In this document: positions 36,020 to 47,075 of the stretch, piece after piece
Layout: the number at the start of each line of letters is the position of its first letter
How positions within the stretch are numbered: position 1 is the first letter of the stretch
Assembly (NCBI GenBank): GCA_964034945.1
Contig: OZ035962.1
Span: forward strand, 16,611,388-16,675,387
Origin: Chrysopilus asiliformis
Taxonomy: Eukaryota; Arthropoda; Insecta; Diptera; Rhagionidae
Direction of reading: 5' to 3'
Length of the DNA: 64,000 nt
Position numbers and translations under genes: made by a program
Notes under the pieces: model-generated
The model's database searches: none
What the model saw: the letters and a program-made list of their open reading frames with translations, nothing else
What the model was told of the DNA's origin: nothing

Positions 36020-38664
36020 AAAGTGTATCTCAGGAGTGGCACGAAAACGATTTTTTATTATATAAGCGCAAAATTTTGAGGTTCCACAAGGCAACAAAAT
36101 GGTCTGGGCTGGTTCTGGATACAGACAACTCTCGTATGGTGCGGTCTTTCGTTCCAGCGCGGTTTTTAAATTACGCCAAAATTCACAAACGGGGTGCGAG
36201 GTTTCACAAAACGCCACGTTTGCGTAATTTTACGAGGTTGTTTGAACACGAAAATCATCGCGTAAACTTATGAGGGTAAAAGATGTTCCATACAAATTTT
36301 GACAGTTCTTTTACGAGGTGGTAAATTTACGCAGTTTACGAGGAATTTATACGGTTCCATAAATCTCCTTATTGTTTTGACCTTCTGCCGCAAATAACGA
36401 TTTATGAGTGTAAATTTTTGCCAAAATATTAAACTTGTTTTCCTTTCGGACTGTGCACTCTTGATTGGAATTATGAAGCCAAATCCTGCCAAAAATTTTT
36501 GGATTCTCATTAAGCCTTTTTTGTTTTCTGATTGAATATACAATTTTTCCGCCCCTCGTTCGCCTGTCATCATGTCCCAAATTGACACACAATATATATG
36601 TTTACCCCATTTCAAACTGCACTTCATTTGTTTTCATTAAATCCGCCACTTTTCTGTTGATTTTTTTCTAATAATTTTGTTTTGCTTCTTTCTTCTAGTT
36701 TTTCTCAGATAAAGTGATCTTAAAGTTTCCTAACGAAGATCGCTACCGCGATTTGAATTTAAAAAAAACAGAAATTTTGACTGCGTCCGCTGTAAAAAAT
36801 ATTTCAATGATTTCGTTTTGCTATTTTGATTAGCAATAAATCGTCCATACCAATTTTTTTTTGTTCAAAAAATCAATCGCAATTAAAAAGAAAATCAGTT
36901 CAAGTCATCGAAAAGTCGATCAAATTTCAACAAAAACTCCGTCATTTTAACCTATTCGACGACTCCATTCAAAAACGTCACGGGAAGTCACGGAACGTGA
37001 AAAATACTCATAGACAGAAAAGATATTGAACAAAAAAAACATAATAGCGAAAAATTCATAATTGGATCTACTCTTAAATAATTTTTTATGAAACTGAATT
37101 CCTTTCTTATTAATCGAGGCCACTTAGCATTCCATAAGTTGGCAATTAGCCCCTAAATGAATTCAAAAATTTCTCGTGTTTTTCCCCAAAAAAAGTTCAA
37201 AATCCTTTCGCAACAATTTTAGCCTTTAACATCTTTTATATGAAGCTGATTCATTCAACTATCGTTCAATAAGACAAGACGGCAACAAAATATTTAAAGA
37301 CGAAGAAAAAAAAAAGATTTTGTGCTCATGGGATTGCGGCAAAATGTGTAAATTGCTTGAGAAACAATAAAAAAAAATCTTTTTTTCGCCTCGAGCTTAA
37401 TTAATCATAAATTTCCCAATATGGTTAACTAGCATCTCCCATGATGTTCATAGAGTCCACACCAGACCACAATCGCAGTTGGTCACATATTTTCCACGTA
37501 CCCACCGCGATCTTGTAAGGTCAGTCTGCGTGTAGTAAGACATTAAATATGGTTAAATACGAGTATATTTCAAAAAAGTAGCGGAGTGGATCATCAGCAA
37601 CCATCATCATCCTACATATGATTTTCATTATGCTGCCGGTCATTATTACCGGTCCATTCCGCATGGTGGCATCCCGCACCAACATTTTCGACGTTTTTGA
37701 CGCGTTTCTGAGGTCCGCTATGTCTGGAAAAGGCCAAGAAAGACTTTTCGATGATGCGACATTATAAGCAACCATCCAAGTTGAAAATGAAAAATGTTTC
37801 CCGCCATTATCTGATCGATTTCGAAATCTCTATGCAGACACATATGCAGATATGGAATTGTTTTGCGTTTAAATTGCTATTAATTTTTGACACTGACCTC
37901 CTCGACTGCTGTCTTCGAAAAAAAACCAACTTCATGTGGCGAAATCAACACCTTATGTGTGAGCCTGAAAATTTCTGATTATTATATTGTATTCCAATGC
38001 AAAGGTATAATTATGGATCCTGTATGGATTAGTCAGTCTTGATTTCTTATTATATGTAAATTTACAATACCAGGGAAATAAATTCATTTGTAGTTCTCAG
38101 TAATTACTGTGCGCATAATTTAGCCCAGATGCTTTGTGAATATGCAGTTTTCGAAATATCGCAAATTTTAAAGAAGTTTATATACATTTTAAGAATTCAT
38201 AAAAAAAATTAGAATAATAAAATCCTTGGTTAAAATTAAAAATTTAGTGAAATAAATTTCTTCTATATACTCTGGAAAAAACGGGATCGATTACGCACCG
38301 AAACAAAGTGTTAACTATAACTCAACCCAAGATGTTTTTTTTGATACTTTTTCAGTTTTTGAACCGAACTTACCAAAGGAGTTAAAAGAACAAAAAAAAT
38401 CACCTCATACATGCTTGTTTTATTTTATTTATTTTTTTGCAAGCATTTGAGATGTTTTGATTTGTTTTTTCGTATTTTCATAGTAAATATTGGTTGTTAA
38501 TAACTTTTCTTGCATGCATTTACCGGAACTTGATCCTCGGACCTCTCGATTTGTCTTCTTCCTTCTTCTTAGGTCAGTGGTTCTCGATCTTTTCGGTTTA
38601 TGGCACCCTTAAAAAACACACAATGTACCACCGCACCTGACTTACATATTATGTTAATCTTTAG
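36020..38664. other. Intron 1 sequence, unassigned
   Basis: At 36150-36350 'ttacgaggt' or close variants recur several times, suggesting an old repeat. 37420-37760 is somewhat richer in G+C but has no clear frame or motif. No exon with splice sites and lectin-like sequence was found. The sequence 38437-38454 is shared with 30830-30847. Confidence 0.4.
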
Positions 38665-39613
38665 AACGACTCCAGAACGGGGGCAGATAGAAAATTTTTG
38701 ATCACTGCGTAATCTGTTTCAGGCAAAATTATGAGGATGTCCGTTCATCCGTCTGTCCGTTGCGACTTGAAATTTTTTTTAAATGTGTTTTGAGAAAATC
38801 GTAGTTTTCTATCAACTTTTGGAAATGTAACGTTAGCTATAACGGATACCTTCCATTCATTTTTTTGAAAAAATGTTTTTTAAAAATTTCTCGAAATCTA
38901 TGCACTTTTGGAAAAACTGAATATAACAAAATGTAAAGGACATAAAATTTTCTACATGTTCCGCTTTAACGATTAGTTTTTGTATCTGTAACGGTTCTCA
39001 AGATATTTGACAAAAATTCAGTTTTTTGAAAAACTCTCAAAAACTATTATGCACTTTTCTGAAAAAATGCATATAACAAAATTTATAGGAAACTCGCAGA
39101 CCCTACGCTGACAGCTTAAAGTTTTTTGTATAAATTTTAGAATGTCAAAAAACGATAAATAATTTAAAAACTTTTTGGAAAAAAGGACCTTCCGTTTCGA
39201 ATTTTGAAAATCTAACATAGCTAAAAACCTGCTCCTGGCAACGCAGATCATTTTGCAAAAAAAACCGCGTAAAAATCGGTCCAGTAGTTTTTGAGTTTTG
39301 TAATCTCAAACAAACAGACAGACAAACATCCATTTTTACATATATAGAAGATAAAATTTTCTATATTATTTGCTTTAATAATTTATACGTATTTCTAACA
39401 ATCCTCAACATATTTCAAAAAATTATGTTTTGTTTTTTTGAAAATTTCTCGGTTCTTTGAAAATTTTTCGAAGACTATGCTCTTTATTCAAATAATATCC
39501 TGGTTTTTATGTATCTCGAACAGTTCTCGAGATATTTGAAAAAAATATTGTTTTTTACATATTTTTTTCCGAACCTAATTATTGCAGAGGAAAGTTTTGT
39601 GTTGATCACAACT
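38665..39613 (+). repeat. GTCY-type repeat, family 3, 5'-truncated and interrupted
   Basis: The copy begins within the family at 'ccagaacgggggcagataga', has only a short GTCC/GTCT stretch at about 38738-38761, and continues through the same subunits as 24351-25062. It ends with GCAGAGGAAAGT (an inverted match to ACTTTCCTCTGC) and the stem-loop TTGTGTTGATCACAA. A retroelement tail is inserted at about 39090-39352. Confidence 0.65.
39090..39352 (+). mobile_element. RTE-like retroelement 3' end inserted in the family 3 repeat
   Basis: The insert ends 'aaaatcggtccagtagtttt', 'aacaaacagacagacaaaca' and then 'acatatatagaagat'. This is the characteristic tail of arthropod RTE-type LINEs or SINEs that share it. 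On either side the family 3 subunit resumes ('aacaaaattta' / 'ataaaattttctat'), so the boundaries are recognisable. The 5' part of the retroelement is absent. Exact ends are uncertain by about 10 bases. Confidence 0.5.
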
Positions 39614-40026
39614 AATTTCCATGAAATAAGAAATGAACCAAAAAAAACTGATGAAGTGTAGATTGTTTAAAGGAAAACCTCTACTTCATGTGCGCTTCAA
39701 CATATTCTACGTTATTTATATTTTACTAAAAAATATCAAATGTTTCACCTGCGGCGCATTCTTGTTGCGACGTTTTATAATAACCATATAATCTATCGAC
39801 CGAAACGGGAGTAGGCGATTGCCAATACTTTTACAACTTAAGATTTCTATAAAGGGAGCCGCAAGACAAAACAGTTCGAGAACCAATTCTGTAACATAAT
39901 TATACTGCGTAAATACTGAGTTTTAAGTCTCAGATCAAATTCCTTCTAAACATGTAATACCCAGACGTTAAAAAAATATAAAATATTGTCAAAATTGCCA
40001 GTCTAAAAAAAATTGAAATTTTGATT

Positions 40027-40507
40027 TATAAACATAACAAAACCTATAATTGCCAGTCTGGCAATTATTGAAAACCCGTATGGTAATATTTGTATCAAAA
40101 AATCGAACAGTTGTATCAAAATTCTACTTTGAAGTCAAATGTGTAATCGGATTTTGATGTATGGGAGTTTTATGTAGAATCATATCCTAAATAACTTTTG
40201 TTCTTACGATTTTTTGAGATATTCGCAAAAAACGTTTTCATTCGTATAATGGTCCATTTTTACCCAATAACGAACTTAGCCTTGCATTTTACAAAAAAAC
40301 GAATCTGCGTAACATTTCAAGACTCTAGCTCAATCCGTGCGCCCGCAATCCGCGCCACAGACGGACGGACATGCAAAATTCAATTTTTTTTTATCATTCT
40401 AAACACACTGGTGTAATTCATTTTGGCGTAAGGCAAATCTAATATTCACGGAATCTTGGCGTAAGGCAAATCTAATATACCCTTTGGTTTCACCGTACAG
40501 GTATAAA
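40027..40507 (-). repeat. GTCY-type repeat, family 1, with shortened microsatellite
   Basis: All landmarks of the family are present: 'aaacataacaaaacctataa', the palindrome ATTGCCAGTCTGGCAAT, ACCCGTATGGT, 'cctaaataacttttgttctt', 'cgcccgcaatccgcg', 'ctaaacacactggtgtaatt' and the end 'ttcaccgtacaggtataaa'. The GACG core is only about 13 bases. A 26-base phrase ending 'gcgtaaggcaaatctaat' is duplicated at 40424-40472. It is older or more decayed than the other copies. Confidence 0.7.
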
Positions 40508-41346
40508 AAAAACTGTGGAAATTTTACATTTTTAGGGTTGATCCAAAACCAAGGATTAACTTAATATCCTTTATTATCTTGTAACACGACACCATATTTT
40601 ATATACGAACACCATATTTTATATACGAAAATCTCAGTGTCGTACAAAAGTATTGGAAAGTCTCACGAAGTTTATAAATGTTGATACCACGTCATGAAAC
40701 CCGCAATAAATTGTTTGTTTAATAAAGTGCAGTGCTAATCATAAGCAACATATATTATAGACATGTGTGTAAACACGCATTAGACATACTCGATTTGCGA
40801 AATTTTAAAAACTTCATAATTTTAGATCCCATACAGTCAGTGATATAAAGTGGGGCGATTGAATGGTGGAATAAATTGCTCCATCTATCTTTCAGTAATT
40901 GCTTAATATTAGTGCTGTGTGTTGTCTGTCACATGTTGAACTCTGAATCTTGAAAAAACATCGGAAATTATGTTTAAATCGTGAGGAAACGTCGGTCGTT
41001 ACATTGACGATAGATACGCTGCACGCTGCTAAAAAAAATATTGTAAGCCACAAAATACACACATTATAATCAACCATTTGAAGTAAACGCCACTAAATCT
41101 CTTTAAAATATAGTGTAATTTTCGATCATTTAGTTTTTTACACAATCGAAATTTTAAATACTAAAAATTTACAATGAATTTGTGCTATGATTTTTTTTTC
41201 TTGCAATTCAAACTTTACATAATATCTCTTGGGTTTTTCTCATTTTTTCGTAAATTTTAAAAAATATTACCACAATTATCGATTAGTAAACATACCAAAA
41301 AGATAAAAATATTTTTATTAATCCGATTTTTTCATTTATATTTCAG
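40508..41346. other. End of intron 1, nothing further identified
   Basis: A near-perfect tandem duplication of about 20 bases (ACACCATATTTTATATACGA) lies at about 40590-40629. A T-rich run and TATATTTCAG precede exon 2 and form a normal acceptor. Confidence 0.6.
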
Positions 41347-41447
41347 ATTGTCCGAATTGTGTGGATGAGACACAATTTGCTAACAAATGGACAATGCCAC
41401 TACTTAAACTCGGCGAGAAGCGCTACTATCTTGGAATATTCTTCAAG
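41347..41447 (+). CDS. C-type lectin exon 2: N-terminal part of the mature protein
   Basis: With the G from exon 1, the 101 bases code for 34 residues beginning DCPNCVDETQFANKW and ending KLGEKRYYLGIFFK. The CPNC pair is the additional N-terminal disulphide found in long-form C-type lectins. 'KRYYLGIFFKANWFKAAQYC', formed by joining exon 3, is the classic first beta strand and helix of the domain. The acceptor is TTTCAG|A and the donor AAG|GTGAGT, a near-consensus site; the exon ends in phase 0. The exon is shorter than most reading-frame cut-offs and was found by lectin sequence and splice signals. Confidence 0.88.
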
Positions 41448-42205
41448 GTGAGTTACATTTTCAAAAAAAATAAATAAATAAATAAAAACTCCAGAAGAGG
41501 TGCAGCAGTACCAAGCGGTTGGCTGTTTAATGGGATTGCAGCGAACTGTGAGACACATAGTATGGCATGTGTTTAAACTTGTTTCGAATTATGTGTATTT
41601 TTTTTTATTTTCTGGTTTCATAAACTTATATTTTTGTATAAAAAGGCAACCAATTTTTGTGAACCCCAATTGATATCGAAATCAGTTCAATATTGCGCAC
41701 AAAATGGGCACAAATGTTGTTGAGTTCAAGTTATTTATAAATTCAATGAAAATATATTGAAGAAAGTTTATTTAAATTATGCACGTCTAAAACGTGTAGA
41801 TACAATGTTTATCTATTATAACACACGCAAAATAATGAATTTAAAAAACAAACAAGCATTTTTATTCTGCATCACGATCTCTGCTGTTGACGCGTTGCAA
41901 TAGAACATTACAAATGTTGAAATTCAATCATGGTTCGCAATCCACCAGGAACGCCAAATTGTCAGAAAATTATTATTGCGAAGATCCAGTCCCGCCTCAG
42001 AATTTAATGTCCTGGCTTAATAAAATTTCCCCCCTCTCTGCCACCTTCTTTCATTGGAAACCAATAACTGATACCTTCTTCGATTTTTGATTTGGATTTG
42101 GTTTTCACCATTAAGCGCAAAATCCAATTGGCCCGACACAACATTTACGGTGACATTTAAGATTTTAAAGTCATAGTATTCCATGCTTCTGTATACAATC
42201 AATCC

Positions 42206-42595
42206 ATAGATATACTAGATCGCTCGATTTGCTGTCTTAAATGGTCCCATTTCAATACAATTCAGTGAATCAAAACGAGTCAAGTAAGAGCAAGATAACC
42301 GTATGAAAATAAATATAGTCCTCTCGTTTAAACCGTGAGCTGTCAAAGGAAAATAGACTTTCGGAATGGTGTTGGCGCCTAAAGTTATTTCTTTGCGCCT
42401 AAAGTTATTTGTTTGCGCCTAAAGTTAGTCTCAAACTTGTGAAATTTGAAGTTCCCGGCAAACTAAATTTGAATCTCGGGACCTTATACAGTTCAGTGGA
42501 TGCGTTCAAGTACGATAAAGAGGGAAATACTTTTGGGACCATTTTTCAGCAGAGCTTTGTATGGTGACAGTTGTTCTATGTTATATAGTTCTGTG
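42206..42595. mobile_element. Insertion A in MITE B: non-autonomous hAT-like element
   Basis: AATCAATCC occurs just before (42197-42205) and at the end (42596-42604) of the extra sequence, a target duplication of 8-9 bp. The uninterrupted sister MITE has this site once. With an 8-bp duplication the element would start CATAGAT and end in the reverse complement of CACAGAA, short imperfect ends like those of hAT elements. No transposase is encoded. The 13-base phrase 'gcgcctaaagtta' is repeated three times at about 42388-42428. Confidence 0.7.
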
Positions 42596-42702
42596 AATCA
42601 ATCCGACCAACTATGCCGTCGTGAAAAATTGAATCGAATTTAACTTTTATCTGTCAGCTAGCTAGCAACATTTCATGATTGATTCAAAATGAAATCTTAT
42701 GC

Positions 42703-43095
42703 GGCAGTCACACGACGCTGTTTTGCCAGCGCTGCTAGCTGTTTGGCTGTTAGCAGCCGTTTCAGCAGCACCGTGTGAACCCTAGTAGGCTGCTACTAAC
42801 AGCAGCAGCGCGATGATTTTAGCAGCGCTATTGAAGTAGAGACCGTTCTACTTTGCCAGCGCTACTAGGGATCACGTGACCCTGTTGCATGGTTACTGAA
42901 CTGTCTAAAGTCTGATAAGTGGAAAAGTTTGTTTATTTTAAGTTGTTATTTTACGTTTATTCATTTAAATTTGTGTGTTACGTTTATTGTTTAAAAAATC
43001 GCCCAAATTCAAATGTCAAACGACGGTTTTGCTGTTTGCCAGCGCTACGAACCCAATATCTAGCAGCGCTGGCAAAACAGCGTCGTGTGACTGCC
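42703..43095. mobile_element. Insertion B in MITE B: element with perfect 36-bp inverted ends
   Basis: GGCAGTCACACGACGCTGTT at the left is matched over 36 bases by the reverse complement at the right end. The sequence is absent from the equivalent place in the sister MITE. TTATG occurs on both sides (ending 42701 and starting 43099), a possible 5-bp duplication. The interior has more copies of 'gccagcgct' and 'gctgctag'. The class is unassigned and no protein is encoded. Confidence 0.8.
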
Positions 43096-43174
43096 CCATT
43101 ATGGAGAAGTCATAAAATCAATATTTCGTCACTTAAAAAAAGTATGTATTAGGAAATAAAGTTCGTATGCTGTG

Positions 43175-43180
<6 letters not shown>

Positions 43181-43213
<33 letters not shown>
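43181..43213. repeat. (CT)n microsatellite inside MITE family B
   Basis: A 33-base CT run lies at the position equivalent to the 28-base GA run of the sister copy. The length difference shows expansion or contraction since the copies separated. Confidence 0.9.
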
Positions 43214-43215
<2 letters not shown>

Positions 43216-43574
43216 CGCTACAACCTGTTTCCGATCTTGGCATGCCGCAATGTCTCTCGCCAGAGGTCCCGGTCACGTACCGATGTCCTCCAGAGTTGCT
43301 TACATTCCTATTATGTATGATAATGGGTAACAAAGAATGTTATATGTGGCTCACCGTTCCATTGTCAAAATCAATTAAAAAGCAAATGAAACAGCAAAGT
43401 GTGTGGAATTGTGTATGGAGGACAACTTTGTGGCCGCAATCTGTCGCCGTAGATGTTGTGGCGGGCCAATTGTATTCCGCCCTTTAGAAAAAAAAAATCC
43501 CTCAATGAAATTTTTTGCCCATTAAAATCTTACTTACTTGTTTTTCCCCACTTGTGAAATTTTTATAATCTATA

Positions 43575-43775
43575 TGATATAGGAGTATATTAGATTTGGT
43601 ATAAAAATGAACTGCACCAGGGTATTTGGGATGACAAAAGATTTTGATTTCCGCATGTCCGTCCGTCTTTCTGTCCATCTGTCCATAACTTTCGAAAGGA
43701 TTGATCTAAAGACTTGAAATTTTGTATAGTTACGTGTCTAGCTAAGTTCTTGAACGGGCAAAATTCAAAAAAAAA
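43575..43775 (+). repeat. GTCY-type repeat, family 2, 5' portion
   Basis: The copy starts 'tataggagtatattagattt' and continues 'gggatgacaaaagattttga', 'tttccgcatgtccgtccgtc', and 'gacttgaaattttgtatagt'. This is the reverse complement of the 3' half of the copy at 1385-1925. The 'gtatattagatttg' beginning is shared with family 1. It breaks off soon after the microsatellite. Confidence 0.6.
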
Positions 43776-44884
43776 ATATTGCCAATATTTTCCGTTCAGT
43801 ATAGCTTTCAATATTCAACAAAATACCTACACACCTTTAAATTCAAATATACTGTTTCCAATATTTTCTAATTGCACATTTATCATTTACATTTATCTCC
43901 TTTTTGTCACCAATATAACTTTTAAAATATTAATGATTTAAAAAAATAATTTAAATGACATTTTGTAATATCACGCAATCGTGCTAAATTTTCCGATCGG
44001 GCAAAGTTCAGGGGCATTGCAAACAAATCAAAAGCAAAATCAAATTTACACATGATTTAAATCGAGTTTTCTATCTTGTGATTATTTGTTATATATGAGT
44101 GGACACCAATCTAAATATTTTAAATCAATTGCAATCTTATGCAAGTACTTTAAACGTTATGTAACAAACGGTTTTCTCATCAAGGAGTGGACAAAATGTC
44201 TACAAATCAAAGTGAATTTCCTTCAATATTACAACAATTTGTTTGAGGAAAGCCTCTCCACAGGTGCAAATGCCGTATTTATGTCCGCAGATTTCCAACT
44301 AAAATGATGCAGAATTTATCGTGACTTTATGCAGTTGTAAATAATGTTTCACTTATGCATATAATATTTGCATAGAATGCATATTTGTTTTTTTTTTCGC
44401 ATATATCTCGATCATGTTTTTATATCACTGAATTTATGTCACACTGCTAAAATGTACAAGTTTCGTAGTAGGGTGTGGTAAATTATCAAACGTTTTTGTT
44501 TACAAAAATCGCTTTGTTCAAAGTCAGAAGAAAAGTTTTTCCGGAGGGGATTTCGTATTTCAGGTGTTAAATTACTTTGTCTAACACTTGATGTTACAAA
44601 TTTTTGTTTTTGACCCGTTAAAATGAAATCGACAAATGATATCTGATTACATAAAAACGAAGAGGAGGATCGCCTCTAAATTGGTATCAAAAGCAGTGTC
44701 ACACTTTAATGACATCCACGTGATTGCGAAATAATTTTCTTATTTCACGGATATCTTTCTGGGTTAAACTAACTACTGGCGTTGAAAATTAGTTGTCATG
44801 TTATTAAATGAACGGGTTTTATTAACTTTCTGAGCCTATATTAATTGAAACGTCTATCACTTATACAAAACAAAAGAAAGACAG
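43776..44884. other. Intron 2 sequence, nothing identified
   Basis: AT-rich sequence without a supported exon or terminal repeat. The open frame 44086-44307 has no recognisable motif. Confidence 0.5.
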
Positions 44885-45013
44885 TGGGTGATGTGAATAA
44901 AAAGATAGCTTTTGCTAAAACTGATGTTTTTTAGCTAATGTAGACTGCATGGAGACTGCATTAGCTAAAAACATCAGTTTTAGCAAAAGCTATTTTTTTA
45001 TTCACATCACCCA
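44885..45013. repeat. Near-perfect 129-bp hairpin (inverted repeat, 55-bp arms)
   Basis: The left arm 44885-44940 starts TGGGTGATGTGAATAAAAA. The right arm 44959-45013 is its reverse complement except for one substitution and one extra T in a run. The loop is 18 bases. No other copy is seen in the window. It lies in intron 2 on the transcribed strand, so the pre-mRNA would contain the hairpin. It may be a palindromic MITE or a hairpin-RNA source. Confidence 0.9.
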
Positions 45014-45130
45014 TTGAATGTAGTTTTCTTTTTGTGTGATGTAAAACATACTAATAGATCAATATAGATGCGTTTTTCAAAAATATCTTCTAAAAGGGAA
45101 GGTTTTGATTACCGAAAGGGTTTGGATCAA

Positions 45131-45381
45131 AGGAATGCGCCGCAGACGAAACTTTCGGCATCACACCAGCAAGAAAAGAGTAACTCCATGTTTGTTCTTC
45201 ATACTCCATTAACAATTTCATGATATTTATGAAAAACTTCATAAACGCTATAAAAATCGTTTCATGAAACTAATGAATTTTTTGTCATAGATTCTAGACA
45301 ACACTTCAATGGTTCCAAAACTCGTCTAAATTTCCATGGACTTTTTCATAGATATTATGAATTTTTTTTCTGAGTGTAGAT
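45131..45381. repeat. Repeat with GCGCCGC core and a lone CTGAGTGTAGA end
   Basis: AATGCGCCGCAGACGAAACT at 45135-45154 is a copy of the dispersed GCGCCGC motif. At 45364-45381 'tttttttctgagtgtagatt' matches the right end of the element at 889-1162. Whether both belong to one insertion is not clear, because the matching left end is not visible. Confidence 0.4.
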
Positions 45382-46829
45382 TAAATCTTAATTGAACACT
45401 TCACATCTTTGTTTATATTTTTATAACACGCTTTTACCCATTTTAATTATTTCAAAAGTTTTTTTCTATTTTAACGCCCCAAAAAATCGTTTTCGTTTAG
45501 CATGGTTTCAATTTCTCACGATAATAAACAAGTCACAATATTTGTGTAAAATAAACTCTTTTCTTTTCAAATTAAACCAACATAAAATTCCAAATATGGT
45601 TTTCGGCCAGCATCCCACACAAATATGTGAAATACTTTTATATGTCATGCTCCGTGCTCTAATACTCACCGAATCCGGACTTGTCGTTCCTAAAACAAGT
45701 ATTATCTAAAAAATTTACCCGCCAATAGATAGAAACGTATAGATACAAAATCTATCCTTGACTTTGTTTTTGTTCATAGCGCAACGGTGCACTTGACCCT
45801 TTTTCGGAATACGTTTAGCGACAAATCTTGAGTTTATCATTTCAGTGTCAAAATCACGTTGCCACATTGGCGAAAACCTGCCCAATGTTCATTCATTAAA
45901 AGGTGCTCCATGTTTCTTTTTTTTGTGCTACCACCCATATATCTAATATTTTAACTAAATATATAGCAAAACTATATGAATATCTAAACTTTGGAGGCAC
46001 CTGACTGGACTCCTACCGATGACGAAGGTGTGGTCGACCACGAAATGAAACTTTTTCCACTAGAATGACTTCAACTTTGAACGAATTTCAGGTGCATACC
46101 TGCAACCAGAGTGAATTTCCAACATGATTAAATCGTCTATTAAGAAGGTAGTTATACCATGTAAACCTCCTATTTGCAACGATTTTCCATGATTTTATAG
46201 TTTTATTAATAAAATCGCTAGAGGCACACGAAACCCCTCATTATGCATAGTTTCTTATCTTTGATAACTTTGAGCTATTAGCGATATTTTCGCGATTTTT
46301 TTCAACACGTTTCGTTTTTTTTTATCTTCTTTACTGTTTTCCATTTTTTTTCTTTTTCGATGAAACCGGAAAAAGTGTGAGAGTTTTGTGATAAAATTTA
46401 TTGATGTCTCCGACATAAGATTTATGCATCGTTTTTTATATCTTATGTTTATTTATTTGTTTTGAATATCTTCCCGATGCTTTTTTTTCTGTGATGTTTT
46501 GTTCCCGCTTTGTAGGATTGGTTTTTATTTTCCATTTTCATGGAAAAAATGAGTATAAATTACATTTTGTTTCTATAAATTAGTGCGAATTCATGTGAAA
46601 AGAAGATATTTTTTTATTGAAAATATTTTATTGTTTTTTAAAAACGTTTTTTGTATTCCATGAAATACGTCACACCTTATGGGGTGTGGATTCGTCCAAG
46701 CAGGGGCGGGGGGAGTCGGATCAAGTGTGACGTTACAGAATGTTGGATAAGAATTCAATTCTAATGGGTGAATTTTACAACTGCAATATTGTTATTGCAC
46801 GAAAATTACAACGAATCAATACGTTGTAT
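45382..46829. other. Intron 2 sequence, unassigned
   Basis: No exon found. A short imperfect palindrome with ACGTCACAC and GTGTGACGT arms at about 46669-46734 encloses a G-rich stretch and may be a small element. The open frame 45392-45709 has no motif. Confidence 0.4.
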
Positions 46830-47075
46830 ATCCCTTTCAGACCCACTGTATACGATTGTGTTAGGTGACGTAATACGTTTATATTTCGGCTCAGACTCAA
46901 AATTTCGCTCAAAATCCCAAAAGCAGTGATCGTGTTACCTTTTGTCAAGAGCTTCTATCCCTTTCAGACCCAAAATTTTTTTTTTTTATTTTTTTTTGTT
47001 ATTCTGGTATTGAAATATAATAGTATAGCAATTTTTGTAGCAATCGGAAGAAAAAAATTTTTGGGTCTGAAAGGG
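46830..47075. repeat. MITE with ATCCCTTTCAGACCC ends, with a duplicated left end
   Basis: The end sequence ATCCCTTTCAGACCCA occurs at 46830 and again at 46957. One inverted partner, TGGGTCTGAAAGGGAT, ends at 47075. The inner pair encloses a 119-bp palindromic element; the outer left end suggests a longer version or a nested second copy. CCC-starting ends recall piggyBac-type elements, but no TTAA duplication is present. Confidence 0.65.

Larger units (their letters stand above)
23645..41346 (+). other. Lectin intron 1 (17.7 kb), repeat-rich
   Basis: The intron starts GTAGGG and ends TATATTTCAG. It carries family 3 and family 1 GTCY repeats, a pogo-like transposon relic, a tRNA-like segment, a 221-bp MITE and a nested retroelement tail. 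No host exon is supported inside it. Open frames up to 158 codons have no motif or are repeat by-products. Confidence 0.75.
42112..43486 (-). repeat. MITE family B, second copy, split by two insertions
   Basis: Ends TAAGCGCAAAATCCAATTGG and, reversed, TAAAGGGCGGAATACAATTG match the copy at 12205-12809. Aligning the two shows extra sequence at 42206-42604 and at about 42701-43098; without these this copy would also be about 600 bp. The CT run lies in the last third. The open frames 43133-43333 and 43167-43487 mirror those in the first copy and are not genes. Confidence 0.8.
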
